DNA of 64,000 bases from Nostoc sp. CMAA1605 (GCF_021596505.1 NZ_PJIZ01000013.1:39996-103995); one strand, 5' to 3'. Counted from the first letter of the stretch, positions 43,738 through 53,850 are shown. Translations and numbers: made by a program. The notes: generated by a model from the sequence alone, not told the origin.

Positions 43738-45129
43738 ATGGTGATGGTAATCCACAACATTTCTAGTTCCCTGGCTGATACTTTACGACAACGTAGACAA
43801 AAACTCGCCACCTTAATTGATTTCCCCGTCATTCTGTGGTCAGGTCACAACAGCCCCCGCAATTTCCCTGCTAACCCTTATCCATTTCGGGCTAGCAGTC
43901 ATTTTTTGTACTTTGCTGGTGTGCCTTTACCCCATGCAGCCATTCGTCTAGAAGCGGGAAAGTTAGAACTGTTTATGGATGACCCCGAACCCAGTAGCGC
44001 ACTCTGGCATGGAGAACTACCAAAACGCGAAGAAATCGCCGCCATCATTGGTGCTGACGTAGCCAAAACCATGTCAGAATTAAAACACCGAGGTAAAGAC
44101 GCAGCATCAATTCCAGTGCAGAATTATCGCACTACCTTAGTACAGTCACAAATTCTACAAAGAACTGTCTCTTCACCCTATGATTTAGAAGATAGAGACC
44201 GAGAATTAGCAACAGCGATCGCAACTTTACGTCTCACCCACGATGCAGGCGCACTCACTGAACTACACCAAGCCGCCGCTATTAGTATTGAGGCGCACAA
44301 AGCCGGCATGGCGGCCACACCCCAAGCTAAACTCGAAGCCGAAGTCCGCGCCGCAATGGAAGGGGTGATCATCGCCCACAATATGACGACCGCCTATAAC
44401 AGCATTGTCACAGTTCATGGTGAAGTTCTGCATAACGAAACCTATCACCACCCCTTGCAACCAGGAGATTTACTTCTCGCTGATGTCGGTGCAGAAACAC
44501 CTATGGGTTGGGCTAGTGATATCACCAGGACTTGGCCAGTATCTGGTAAATTTTCTGCTACGCAACGAGATATTTATGATCTTGTCTTAGCGGCGCATGA
44601 TGCTTGTATTGCCAAGATACAGCCAGGGGTAGAATATCGGGATATTCATTTATTGGCGGCGCAAGTCATCGCCGAAGGTTTAGTAAATTTAGGCATTTTA
44701 CAGGGTAATCCCCAAGATTTAGTAGAGATGGATGCCCACGCCCTATTTTTCCCCCACGGTATCGGGCATTTACTGGGCTTAGATGTCCATGATATGGAAG
44801 ATTTAGGGGATTTAGCCGGGTATGAAGCAGAAAGAAAAAGAAGCGATCGCTTTGGTTTAGGCTACTTACGTTTAAATCGTCCCTTAAAATCAGGAATGTT
44901 AGTCACCATTGAACCTGGTTTCTATCAAGTCCCAGCTATTTTAAATCACCCCCAACACCGAGAAAAATATCAAAACGTCGTGAATTGGGAACGTCTCTCA
45001 CAATTTGCTGATGTCAGAGGTATCCGCATTGAAGATGATATTTTAGTGACATCAACAGGTGCTGAAGTCCTAACAGCCGCCTTACCCAATCAAGCCCAGG
45101 CTGTAGAAAACCTAGTCAATCAATTTTAG
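43738..45129 (+). CDS. pepP: Aminopeptidase P family (Xaa-Pro aminopeptidase)
   Basis: 463-aa M24B metallopeptidase that removes an N-terminal residue preceding proline. N-terminal creatinase-like domain (about 1-165), then the pita-bread catalytic domain. Metal ligands: the Asp pair in LLADVGAETPMGWASDITRTW, His in FFPHGIGHLLGLDVHD, Glu in VTIEPGFY, Glu in GIRIEDDILVT. All five are present. Length is normal for PepP. ATG 43738 used; GTG/ATG two codons later are alternatives. Confidence 0.9.
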   Translation: MVMVIHNISSSLADTLRQRRQKLATLIDFPVILWSGHNSPRNFPANPYPFRASSHFLYFAGVPLPHAAIRLEAGKLELFMDDPEPSSALWHGELPKREEIAAIIGADVAKTMSELKHRGKDAASIPVQNYRTTLVQSQILQRTVSSPYDLEDRDRELATAIATLRLTHDAGALTELHQAAAISIEAHKAGMAATPQAKLEAEVRAAMEGVIIAHNMTTAYNSIVTVHGEVLHNETYHHPLQPGDLLLADVGAETPMGWASDITRTWPVSGKFSATQRDIYDLVLAAHDACIAKIQPGVEYRDIHLLAAQVIAEGLVNLGILQGNPQDLVEMDAHALFFPHGIGHLLGLDVHDMEDLGDLAGYEAERKRSDRFGLGYLRLNRPLKSGMLVTIEPGFYQVPAILNHPQHREKYQNVVNWERLSQFADVRGIRIEDDILVTSTGAEVLTAALPNQAQAVENLVNQF

Positions 45130-45713
45130 ATTTTGGATTTTAGATTGACCACAATCATAAAGGAATACAGCTTGGGGATTTGAGATTGGCTGTCTTCTCT
45201 ACTTCTCAATCAGCAATGCCGTTCCACCTACAGTGGGGCTTGTACCAAAAACAATCCAAAATTTAAAATCTAAAATTCCGAGGGTTAATCAAGCCTAAGT
45301 AATTTCAGCAATCAAATCAAATTCCTGTAAAAACAAAGAACTGCTTATTTGCGGGATGATTTTGCAGTCAAAAAATTCTTCCGTAATTACCCAACTTTAA
45401 AACTTTTGCTTAAGTACAGACAATCAAAATCTATATTTGCGAAGTTATTTAATCAAATTAGGTCACATTTAGTTTAAAAACTAGAAACACTGATTACTGA
45501 GTAGAGCCACATCCTTCATCAAAATACACAGTCTTTATAATTACTTCATGAAAACTTGAACATATCAAGATAATCCTTTAAGAAGCCATTAAAATTAATG
45601 CTAATTAATACTGAATTTTACAAAATGGCATAAAAATAAGCATTTCTTCGCAGGTTTACCCTTAGAGGCAGGAATTAAAGTCGAAAAAACAGGAAAAAGT
45701 AGGCAATAATTTC
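45130..45713. other. Intergenic region
   Basis: About 580 bp, AT-rich. ATTTTGGATTTTAGATTG (45129-45146) and AATCCAAAATTTAAAATC (45253-45270) are inverted copies of the dispersed AATCCAAAAT repeat, bracketing about 140 bp. No gene recognised. Confidence 0.45.
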
Positions 45714-46466
45714 ATGCCAAATAGCCTCGGATTAATATCTTTTAGCTGCTTATTATTGACAAGTTGTAGTCCTAATAGTACAGCAATAAAATCTCCTCAG
45801 ATAAGTCAAATACCACACCAAAGCAGCATAAAAATATTGCCAGACAATCCATCTTCAGTTAAGGAGGGAAAAAGAAGTAGTAAAGATATTTTTACTAACA
45901 ATAATGACCCCAGTTCAAATGTTGAATATTCATCACCTGAATCATTAAACAACAATCCTATTCAATTGAATAGCCACAACATTGAACAAAATAATTATCT
46001 AGCTCAAAGAGTCTCCGTTGGGACAAAAAATGGGACAGGTAATTACATGACTCTCACACCGTCTGGGAGAACTAATGATTTAGGAAATCCACTCTTTGAA
46101 TTGCGTCTATACGTCAATAACCAGCCTGTCGGGAGCTTTTTGGCAGTCTCTGGACGCACCCATACACAAAATAAAAATCGCCACCGTTCCGGGACAGAAG
46201 CACCATTACCCAACGGCATCTATACAGTGGCAAAAAATTATACTCGTGGAACTATTGCAGAAGCCGGAGAACGGTTTTTACCAATAACACCTCGGTTCCG
46301 TACTGGTCGCACTGACTTGGGTATTCATGTAGACCCATCTTATAACAAGAAGAATGGGGAAGATGGTACCTCTGGATGTATTGGTCTGACTAACACAAGA
46401 GATTTAGATCAACTCTTGAACTATGTGCGAAATTATCAACCACAGTATATCAACGTCCAGATTTAG
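45714..46466 (+). CDS. L,D-transpeptidase (YkuD-type) lipoprotein
   Basis: 250 aa. Lipoprotein signal (LISFSCLLLTSC), a disordered Ser/Asn-rich region (about 20-100), then a YkuD-like L,D-transpeptidase domain. Catalytic residues: LGIHVDP contributes the conserved His and GTSGCIGLTN the Ser-x-Gly-Cys nucleophile motif. GTEAPLPNGIYTV and RFLPITPRF also match. Such enzymes cross-link or modify peptidoglycan outside the inner membrane. Family call strong on the catalytic motif. Confidence 0.82.
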   Translation: MPNSLGLISFSCLLLTSCSPNSTAIKSPQISQIPHQSSIKILPDNPSSVKEGKRSSKDIFTNNNDPSSNVEYSSPESLNNNPIQLNSHNIEQNNYLAQRVSVGTKNGTGNYMTLTPSGRTNDLGNPLFELRLYVNNQPVGSFLAVSGRTHTQNKNRHRSGTEAPLPNGIYTVAKNYTRGTIAEAGERFLPITPRFRTGRTDLGIHVDPSYNKKNGEDGTSGCIGLTNTRDLDQLLNYVRNYQPQYINVQI

Positions 46467-46661
46467 CGATCACAGTTCTGACTTCTCTAGGACTCATATT
46501 TGATTCCTTTTTATGGGCAAATGATTTCAGGAATCACAAAGGTTTGTCGTTGAGCTTTAGCCCTTGACTGAAGCGATAGATCACAACTATGAACCCCTCA
46601 TCATTTAATACGTCAGACCAGTAGCATTCTACCCGATTGATTTTGACAGGTTGCAGATGTT

Positions 46662-46696
46662 TAGATATCCGACTTTTTAAACAAGTCGGGTATCTA
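46662..46696. promoter_or_regulatory. Hairpin before the exonuclease gene
   Basis: Arms TAGATATCCGACT and AGTCGGGTATCTA with one G-U type mismatch and a 9-nt loop, about 45 bp before the exonuclease start. Reads as a stem in either direction; no clear T-run. Could end the L,D-transpeptidase transcript or act in the 5' UTR. Confidence 0.5.
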
Positions 46697-46738
46697 TGAC
46701 CTATCATAATTTGTGTGGCGGACTAGTAGGAAAAACAG

Positions 46739-47302
46739 GTGACAATCGAAATCTACGTCAGCACGGATATTGAAGCAGATGGCCCTATTCCTGGGCCTCA
46801 TTCCATGCTTAGTATTGGTTCAGCAGCTTACACCGCAGATAAGCAATTAATTGCTACCTTTTCAGCCAACCTGGAAACCTTACCAGGAGCATCAGGTCAT
46901 CCCCAAACTATGAAATGGTGGTCACAACAGCCGGAAGCTTGGGCAGTCTGCCGAGTTGATCCACAGCCTCCAGCATCAGTAATGCAAGCATATCACACTT
47001 GGTTAAAAGCATTACCAGGTCAACCAATCTTTGTTGCTTATCCTGCTGCCTACGATTTTATGTTTGTTTATTGGTATTTAATCAACTTTGTAGGAGACAG
47101 TCCTTTTCAGCATTCAGCATTAGATATCCGTTCCTATGCAATGGCATTCTTGAAAAATAGCTACAGTGAATCTGGAAAGCGCAATCTCCCAACAGAGTGG
47201 TTAGAGGAAAAACCCTTAACGCATATTGCTTTAGATGATGCTATTCAACAAGGAAAGTTGTTCTGCAATCTATTGCAAAACAACCTACAGCGTGAAAGTT
47301 AA
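46739..47302 (+). CDS. DEDDh-type 3'-5' exonuclease
   Basis: 187 aa, cytoplasmic. Exo I: STDIEADG (Asp and Glu). Exo [15 protein letters not shown] (Asp). Exo III: HIALDDA with the HxAxxD signature of the DEDDh group. It is a single-domain RNase T / DnaQ-like nuclease; RNA or DNA as substrate cannot be decided. It starts at GTG 46739. It ends 12 bp from the convergent gene at 47315. Confidence 0.85.
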   Translation: MTIEIYVSTDIEADGPIPGPHSMLSIGSAAYTADKQLIATFSANLETLPGASGHPQTMKWWSQQPEAWAVCRVDPQPPASVMQAYHTWLKALPGQPIFVAYPAAYDFMFVYWYLINFVGDSPFQHSALDIRSYAMAFLKNSYSESGKRNLPTEWLEEKPLTHIALDDAIQQGKLFCNLLQNNLQRES

Positions 47303-47314
47303 TAAAACAAATTT

Positions 47315-48640
47315 TTAGGCTTTGAGACTATCGAGATAAGTCTTAATCGCAGGTAATGCAGTCATCTTTTCATAGAAGAAATTGTTGACGATATTCATTA
47401 CCTCAGCTTGTGCTGCTTCCACTTGTGGGCCAAGGGGAACGTCTGGTTTTTGACGGCTGATACAGCGAGATAAACGCAGCAAATGGCGCACAATTTCTAA
47501 TTCCTCTTCTCCTTCCAAGACCCTGATGACTGACATAATGAGTTCATCAGTCTGATCAAGAATACTTTCGATATCAAAGACAGTGGCTTTTTCTGTAGCC
47601 TCTTGGACAGTCTTGACTAGGGAGTGGACTTGATAAAGTAATGCGGCTGGCTCGTCGAACAGTTCACGCAAAAAGGCGGCTTCTTCATATTGACCGTTCA
47701 GTCGGAAGATGTTGTACAGACGTTTAGCAGCTTTACCGTAGTTGAGATGGTCTTCTCTAACGTATTTTTTGACTTCTTTTTTTAACATTGCCACATAGTC
47801 ATCTAAGACATCTGTGGAAACTTGTTTGACTAGTTTAGAGAAGATGGGTGCAGATTGAGCATCTAAGTAAACTTCTTGGAAGTAGCCGTCTAGATAGCCA
47901 TCTAGGGGTGTAATTGTACCGTCGGGAGCTTCCCAAGTCACATCTAAGACATTGCTGGCGTTGGACAATTGACCACGCACTTGATCTGCAACTACCCAGT
48001 CTAGCTTGCACCAACCAGGTTCTTGAGCTACAGCATCCCAAGTGATGACTAGAGGATTTCCCTGGCTATCCTTGGCTTGAATTTCTCCGGCTACAACTTC
48101 ATCAGGAGACCAGGAGATTGGTGAACCTTTGTGATAGGTGTGATTATGGCGAATTACATTTTGGGAATAGCTACCAAATTTGAGTTCAATAAATTGAAAG
48201 TTAACCCCAGACATACTACTGAGTGCTTTCTCACGCATAATTCTCGCCAGAATCTCACAAGCTTCGGCTCTGGTGGGAGCAATAATATTGACTCTCTCGA
48301 AGTAATCACAGTCTCCTGGGTGAGTTTGCACTTTCGATTGTGCGGCTGAACCAGAAAGAGCCAGCGCGGTTTCCACAACACCAGGAACATCATCAAATTC
48401 GACAATTTTACCTATGGCGCGAAAGCGTTCTAACTCTTTGGGGTCGAAATCTAACATGGTGACTTTGTGACCAAATACACCAGTCTCTTCGTCAACCACA
48501 ATATCACTGTCCCCTGTGGCTTCAGTGATGGACTTCATCCAACGCTCTAATTCTTGCTCATTGAGTTGTACACCCAAGCGGTTAGCAGATTCAATTACAC
48601 GATTGCGCGCTTCTAGGGTCTTATCTGGGATGGTTGTCAT
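47315..48640 (-). CDS. Conserved protein with nucleotidyltransferase-like motif
   Basis: 441 aa, cytoplasmic; no family name recognised. An N-terminal 120 residues lead to ALSGSAAQSKV, then HPGDCDYFERVNI. This G-S ... D-x-D arrangement is what pol-beta-type nucleotidyltransferases use to bind NTP and metal. After it come IELKFGSYSQNVIRHNHTYHKGSP, a middle domain, and a helical C-terminus (from about residue 270, including YFQEVYLDAQSAPIFSKL). Strong, uniform coding character. ATG 48640 used. Catalytic function is inference from the motif only. Confidence 0.7.
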   Translation of the reverse strand: MTTIPDKTLEARNRVIESANRLGVQLNEQELERWMKSITEATGDSDIVVDEETGVFGHKVTMLDFDPKELERFRAIGKIVEFDDVPGVVETALALSGSAAQSKVQTHPGDCDYFERVNIIAPTRAEACEILARIMREKALSSMSGVNFQFIELKFGSYSQNVIRHNHTYHKGSPISWSPDEVVAGEIQAKDSQGNPLVITWDAVAQEPGWCKLDWVVADQVRGQLSNASNVLDVTWEAPDGTITPLDGYLDGYFQEVYLDAQSAPIFSKLVKQVSTDVLDDYVAMLKKEVKKYVREDHLNYGKAAKRLYNIFRLNGQYEEAAFLRELFDEPAALLYQVHSLVKTVQEATEKATVFDIESILDQTDELIMSVIRVLEGEEELEIVRHLLRLSRCISRQKPDVPLGPQVEAAQAEVMNIVNNFFYEKMTALPAIKTYLDSLKA

Positions 48641-48879
48641 ATTCTCTATTTTGTATTGGGTAGTTGTTGTACAAGTTGCTTGTTGAAATTGTAGGTAAAA
48701 GGCCGCTTGTACCTAATGAATAAAGGTTTTTGGACTTATGCTAGTAGTCTGCCAAGAGAACTTTGCAAGGTTAATAGCAGCAAAAAAATCTCTTTCTCCC
48801 CCTGCTCCCCCTGCTCCCCCTGCTCCCCCTGCTTGCCTTAGCCTAGCAATTTTGGATTGGTGAACTACTAGGGGATACT

Positions 48880-49446
48880 TTAGTTCAGGGAAGCCTTTTG
48901 CAAAATGATCATCCCACGGGAGCGATCGCAAGCTGAATCCTTATCCACACAAGCTTTATACATCCGGTCTATAGGACATTTCCAAAAGCGAGTGTATCGC
49001 TTGGGATTAGTATCTGCGATCGTGATTTCTTGAGAACTAGGGTTATAGTCTGCTAACAGTGAAAAATGTCCCCCTTCTAAGTTGGGGTTATTGTGAGCAA
49101 TTTTAGTATTGAAATTGAGAATATGAATATCATTGGCATCTACCACAGCCTTTTCTACAATGTCTGTGAACTTCTCCATCGTCATTGATGGATTGTCAAA
49201 ATACTCCAAATTCACAGTTAGTGGTAAACTGGCATTTTCAACATATTTCACACAGGTGTCGTAGGTTTCAGCCAAGGTCATACCATCATCTAACACGGAG
49301 GCGATCGGTAGTTTCGTTACATAGAAAATATCATCAACTGTAGCTGTAAAACCTAAAGAAGTCATGGCATAAGCCAGGGCTGTAACATTACAACAACGAA
49401 TCGGTTGCTGGAATTCTGCTAGTTGAATATTATCAAAGTCTTTCAT
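48880..49446 (-). CDS. Phytochelatin synthase-like papain-fold protein
   Basis: 188 aa. Cys-His-Asp triad candidates match the phytochelatin synthase family: Cys in QPIRCCNVTALAYA, His in GGHFSLLADYNP, Asp in ITIADTNPKRYTRFW, followed by CPIDRMYKAC. Plant and cyanobacterial PCS-like proteins cleave glutathione or transfer gamma-Glu-Cys. This one is short (cyanobacterial homologues are about 240 aa) and has no signal peptide, so it may have another peptidase role. It is not near metal-resistance genes here. Confidence 0.65.
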   Translation of the reverse strand: MKDFDNIQLAEFQQPIRCCNVTALAYAMTSLGFTATVDDIFYVTKLPIASVLDDGMTLAETYDTCVKYVENASLPLTVNLEYFDNPSMTMEKFTDIVEKAVVDANDIHILNFNTKIAHNNPNLEGGHFSLLADYNPSSQEITIADTNPKRYTRFWKCPIDRMYKACVDKDSACDRSRGMIILQKASLN

Positions 49447-50140
49447 GATGATTTTTTGGTTGGATGTGTTGATAACTGGTAAAATATGGATATCAGTCGG
49501 GAGTTATTTGTGGCAGAGTTTCGTTGAAATTGATTTATCCGCCAAGCAATTCCATTTTTGATAGATTACAAGTGTTGTCAAGATTTCTTACTGCCCATAA
49601 AGTGAGTTAAAGATTTGCAAATAAAGCTTTACGCACTCAAGTTTTGAAATACATAAAGCGCAGTTATTTGTCTTGATTATTGTTTGGCTATGATCAGATA
49701 ATTTGCCAAATTTGTAAACAGAAAAAATCGTATTTATTTTTACTAAATGTACGAATTGACAAAATAATGGCAATAATGCTGATTCATTGAATAATGGTAT
49801 ATGAAGTCACAAAAAACCTTTAAATGTTCTAACTGTCCTGTGGTGTTTTGAGATTTTTCACTTAAGTGTTTTATCTGTTTTCATAATTTTTTACAAAAAA
49901 ATCAATAATTTTTTTAAAGCTGGAGATTTTGCCCAAAAAATATTTTTACTTGGGTTAATTTACTCTAAAAGAATACATTCTTGAGATGTGGCAATAGAAA
50001 TATGCCTTCAACCAAAAACCCGACTATTCATCGAGGAAAAAAAGAAGCGATCGCTTCGGCTGAAATTACCTAAGTTTAAATCCTCCCCTGCATCCAGGTA
50101 TGTTAGCCGCAATTGCACCCCAACAGTATCGACTAAGTAC
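49447..50140. other. AT-rich intergenic region
   Basis: About 690 bp with no supported gene. ATG at 50002 opens a 23-codon frame (MPSTKNPTIHRGKKEAIAS...) containing HIP1, but it has no ribosome site. Runs of T and A near 49880-49930 could be promoter DNA for the phytochelatin-like gene. Confidence 0.4.
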
Positions 50141-51637
50141 CTAACTGTTGATTTGCTGTAGGCGATCGCAAAAAAACGGGCGAAATAACTCGCAGGCTAA
50201 ACTTGCTTTAAGACCATGCAGATGCACTAACCCCATCTTGCACAACTGCAAACCTTGTACAACCTCGCAATCTACAGGACTTGGTTGACTGACGATTTCT
50301 GTAAACAATGGCAATAAATCGGGATAGCGTTGCAAGTTCCACCATTGCTGTTCTAGGTGGTCTACGTAGATGGTAAAGACGATATCAGAATTTTCTAACA
50401 GTTCTTCCACGCTGATTCTCTGTTGCTGTAGGTAATAAAAAGCCAACTGCAACCGATAGGGATGTCCTCCCAACAGATTCATCAGATGCTGGGTTTGTGG
50501 CGCGGTTATCTCCTGTTCGCACCGATTTGCTAGATCCTGTACCTGAGTAAATGTAAACTCAGGTAGCTCAATCACTAATCCAGTATTCAACAAAGAGGGA
50601 TCAATCGAGGGAGGCATCAGAGTTTGTGTAGAATGAACCGTCACCAGTCGTAACTTCTGCCAAGGATTAGTGTTGGCGTTGCCTTGTTTGGCTTGCTCTG
50701 TCCAAGTTCGCAGAAGTTGGAGAAATTCACTAGCAATGTCGGGGTAGGTAAAAAGATGGTTGATTTCATCAAATGCAATGACTAGAAGACGATTATTCCT
50801 CGCAGGTTCTCCACGAACAAGGTTACTTAAGATCACATCCTCGAAATAATCAGTGGTATTGGATTTGCTACCCAGGGAATTATCCCAAAAATTAACAATC
50901 CCATTTGGCAAGCCTAACTGCTTACTGACCCTAGTACATAACCATTGTAGGAAGCGGTCTAGATTCTGCAAAATCTCGTCGTTAACCAGTTGTAAGTTCA
51001 CACAAACAGTGCGATCGCCCAAAGAGTTAGCATAAGCCAAGATACGGGTCATGAGGGAGGTTTTGCCCATTTGCTTAGGAGCGCAGATGTTGAGCAGCGC
51101 ACCAGGTTGCTGGATACCTTCGTAACAGAGGGATTCGAGAATGGGACGATCAATGTACAAGAATGAATCTAGAGGCATCAGCCCTCCTGGTGGCGTGAGC
51201 AGAAGAAGTTGCGGATTGTTTTGCAATTGCTCCATTTTGTAGATTTGGGGGGTATCGCTGCGATCATGCAGCATATTCAACGGAGAATCGCAGATTGATT
51301 TGATGGTTGAGCAGATTTCCACCGAGGACATTAAGTCAATCTCTGCAACATTGTCTTGTCCTGGTAACAGGTAAAGATAATCGTCCTTTAATAAGGTCAG
51401 ATTCAAGGCATTGAAACAACGTTCCAAAGTTCGCTTATCAACTCCTACTGAGCCATTAAAGACTTTGCTAAGGGTATTAGAGGTTAAACCTGTTTTTTCA
51501 CTGAGGTCTTCGAGAGTGTATCGCTTAAAGTTTTGCTCAATTTCTAACTGAGCCTTTGCCTGATTGAGTTTTTTTAAACCTTGAGCCGTCAGAATCGCAC
51601 CCCGTCGGCGTAGATGACTTTTAAATTGTAATTGCAT
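50141..51637 (-). CDS. HTH plus AAA_35-like ATPase
   Basis: 498 aa from ATG 51637 (MQLQFKSHLRRRG). An N-terminal helix-turn-helix region (about 10-80: LTAQGLKKLNQAKAQLE, TLEDLSEKTGLTSNTLSKVF) precedes a linker. The AAA_35-type P-loop domain has Walker A CAPKQMGKTSLM, where the usual first Gly is Ala, and Walker B LLVIAFDEINHLF. A C-terminal helical region ends the protein. Such proteins are numerous in Nostocales and are often linked to regulation or conflict systems; exact role unknown. An upstream start at 51724 would add 29 residues of low quality. Confidence 0.8.
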   Translation of the reverse strand: MQLQFKSHLRRRGAILTAQGLKKLNQAKAQLEIEQNFKRYTLEDLSEKTGLTSNTLSKVFNGSVGVDKRTLERCFNALNLTLLKDDYLYLLPGQDNVAEIDLMSSVEICSTIKSICDSPLNMLHDRSDTPQIYKMEQLQNNPQLLLLTPPGGLMPLDSFLYIDRPILESLCYEGIQQPGALLNICAPKQMGKTSLMTRILAYANSLGDRTVCVNLQLVNDEILQNLDRFLQWLCTRVSKQLGLPNGIVNFWDNSLGSKSNTTDYFEDVILSNLVRGEPARNNRLLVIAFDEINHLFTYPDIASEFLQLLRTWTEQAKQGNANTNPWQKLRLVTVHSTQTLMPPSIDPSLLNTGLVIELPEFTFTQVQDLANRCEQEITAPQTQHLMNLLGGHPYRLQLAFYYLQQQRISVEELLENSDIVFTIYVDHLEQQWWNLQRYPDLLPLFTEIVSQPSPVDCEVVQGLQLCKMGLVHLHGLKASLACELFRPFFCDRLQQINS

Positions 51638-52313
51638 TTTAACTATCAAATAAAAATGTGCTTGGTAATAGATGAATAAATGAACAATGTTATTACTTAT
51701 GCACTTGTCCAAATTATTCAGCACAGTTACAAATCTTATAAATACAATTACAAAAAAATCATGTTATCTTACTTTTTCTATGCAGGAGCATTAAAATCGC
51801 AGTTTTACATAAACTATTAAAAATTTCAAAACCAGTCGCCGCAAGAACTATAGTCCATAATTATTTTTCATTAAGCACTCCGTTATATAAAATTAGCTGA
51901 ATAGTCAACTTTGTTTTCAATGTACCTTGGGGTCAGAATTATCTCTGAAGAAATTAAACAGAACATTTTTCTTAACTTGGGTGCTTTTCCAAAGTTAAGA
52001 ATGAAATTCACTAATATTTACAAAGTGTTTAAACTTTTGGAAAGCTGAAAACGATATTTATAAAGTCTTTGGGTCTTTACTAGTGCTAAATAGTTAGCTT
52101 TTTTCTTAAATTTGTAAAATTTGCTGGTGTTGGTTGTAGAAATTTGGCAAGCTCAAACAATAATCTTACTGAAATGTTATAGACAGTTCAGAGATGCTTT
52201 GTTGTACTAGGTATGCGGTCAGGTATGCTCAGATTGAGCATCAATACAACAACAAACTGCAAAATTTTCATGAGAAATCTGGCAACAAAATGACATAAGC
52301 TGGAGAATTTTCT
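51638..52313. other. Divergent AT-rich intergenic region
   Basis: About 670 bp before the peptidoglycan-hydrolase locus. Very AT-rich, several inverted words such as GGAAAAG/CTTTTCC near 51990 and 52040 (CTTTTCCAAAGTTAAG and CTTTTGGAAAGC). No gene recognised. The promoter of the hydrolase cluster should be here. Confidence 0.4.
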
Positions 52314-53018
52314 ATGACAACTGAACTCAAAACTTTTATCGGTTCTCAATTTATCGGTAAACCCGTCTTAGCCGATATAGAATTTATTCCTCATCTCGAA
52401 AAAATTAATGACTTTGCAGATACCAACGGACTAAATATTTTTGTGACTAGCTCAACTCGTGCTTGGAATGTTCCTGTTGGGGGAGCAGTGTTTACTCCGG
52501 CGAAGATGTCTAATCACTTTATTGGTCATGCAATTGACATGAATATCAAAATAGGAGGAAAACTGTTTAATAGTGATGCGCTTAGTAATTTTGATTCACT
52601 ACCTCCAGCAATTCAAGCGTTTATTACAGCGATTCGTAAGCATCCTGTTTTACGTTGGGGAGGAGATTTTGGTGATCCAGTACATATTGATGATGGCTTA
52701 AATATTAATATTCCTGATATTTGGAAACAAAAATTTCCCATTATTCAATCAGAATTAAATGGCTTGACACAGCCTGGAATAAGAACAGAAATTAGTCCTA
52801 GATTGCTTTTTTTAACTACTCCTCTGATGCAAGGAGATGATGTCAAAGCCATTCAAAAAAAATTAATTGAAAAGGGTTTTGATTTGGGTACAAGCGGTGC
52901 AGATGGATTCTTCGGACAGACAACAGCTAATGCTGTTATTAAATTTCAGGAAAAAGAAGATTTAGAACCCATTGATGGCATTGTTGGTGAAAAAACCAAA
53001 AAAGCACTTGGACTTTAA
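52314..53018 (+). CDS. M15-type peptidoglycan endopeptidase with peptidoglycan-binding domain
   Basis: 234 aa. An N-terminal M15/VanY-like peptidase domain (residues 1-150): SSTRAW, the zinc motif SNHFIGHAIDMN (SxHxxGxAxD), and the third ligand in DFGDPVHID. A C-terminal peptidoglycan-binding-1 domain (about 160-234) has LMQGDDVKAIQKKLIEKGF, DGFFGQTTANAVIKFQ, and DGIVGEKTKKALGL. It has no signal peptide, like phage endolysins. It is followed 40 bp later by an amidase with the same binding domain. Confidence 0.88.
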   Translation: MTTELKTFIGSQFIGKPVLADIEFIPHLEKINDFADTNGLNIFVTSSTRAWNVPVGGAVFTPAKMSNHFIGHAIDMNIKIGGKLFNSDALSNFDSLPPAIQAFITAIRKHPVLRWGGDFGDPVHIDDGLNINIPDIWKQKFPIIQSELNGLTQPGIRTEISPRLLFLTTPLMQGDDVKAIQKKLIEKGFDLGTSGADGFFGQTTANAVIKFQEKEDLEPIDGIVGEKTKKALGL

Positions 53019-53058
53019 AATCTCTAATTTATATTACTCTAAACAGGAGAAGAAAGAA

Positions 53059-53850
53059 ATGGCTTTTACTGCCAAAGTTATTACAACCGAAGAATGGGGT
53101 GCAATATCTGCTAGATCTTTTGAAAGAACAGTTCCTAAATTTATAGTTATTCACCATACCAACAATCAAAATCCTCCTAATGATTCTTCCAAAGGGACAG
53201 TAGAAGGAGGAAAAAAATTAGCCCGTGATATTCAGAAATTCCACATAGATGGCAACGGATGGAGCGATTCTGGACATAATTTTTTGAATACGACTGGAGG
53301 AGTTCTTCTAGAAGGAAGACATGGAACACTTAATGCAGTCAAACAAGGAATGTGCGTTCGTTCTGCCCACGCTAAACAAGATGGAAATAGACTTGCTGGT
53401 GGTAATCAATCGCCTGGAATTGAAAATGAAGGCAACTTCATGACTTTTAACATGGGACAAAAGCAGTGGGATAGTTTAGTTGAATTATGCGTTTCTTTGT
53501 GTGAATCTTGCAATATTAATCCTAAGAATATTCGAGGACATCGAGAGTTTAGTAACACAGATTGTCCAGGTGACTGGTTATTTAGTCAATTACCTCGTTT
53601 ACGACAAGAAGTGGCTGATAAATTAGGTACTACTCTTGAAGATGATCAACCATTACTTAAACTAGGTTCAATCGGTCAAGATGTGATCGAACTTCAACAA
53701 AAACTCGCAGATAAAGGCTTTTCTCCTGGAAGAATAGATGGTGATTTTGGCGAAAATACAAGACAAGCTGTTATCGCTTTTCAGCGTTCTGTTGGGCTAA
53801 CTGACGATGGCATTGTTGGGCCTGATACTCGCAAAGCACTAGGTTTATAG
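53059..53850 (+). CDS. PGRP-type N-acetylmuramoyl-L-alanine amidase with peptidoglycan-binding domain
   Basis: 263 aa from ATG 53059 with AGGAG upstream. Amidase_2/PGRP fold: zinc ligands in FIVIHHTNN, SGHNFLN and GHREFSNTDCPGDWLF (Cys ligand). Cleaves the muramic acid-peptide bond. A C-terminal peptidoglycan-binding-1 domain (about 205-263) has LKLGSIGQDVIELQQKL, DGDFGENTRQAVIAFQ, DGIVGPDTRKALGL. No signal peptide. Same terminal domain as the M15 gene upstream, pointing to a common target or shared origin. Confidence 0.88.
   Translation: MAFTAKVITTEEWGAISARSFERTVPKFIVIHHTNNQNPPNDSSKGTVEGGKKLARDIQKFHIDGNGWSDSGHNFLNTTGGVLLEGRHGTLNAVKQGMCVRSAHAKQDGNRLAGGNQSPGIENEGNFMTFNMGQKQWDSLVELCVSLCESCNINPKNIRGHREFSNTDCPGDWLFSQLPRLRQEVADKLGTTLEDDQPLLKLGSIGQDVIELQQKLADKGFSPGRIDGDFGENTRQAVIAFQRSVGLTDDGIVGPDTRKALGL

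Noticed and set aside
50002..50073. Possible 23-codon ORF MPSTKNPTIHRGK in the gap upstream of the AAA_35 gene
   Set aside because: No ribosome site, HIP1 inside, and no sign of conservation that could be judged; not reported as a gene.
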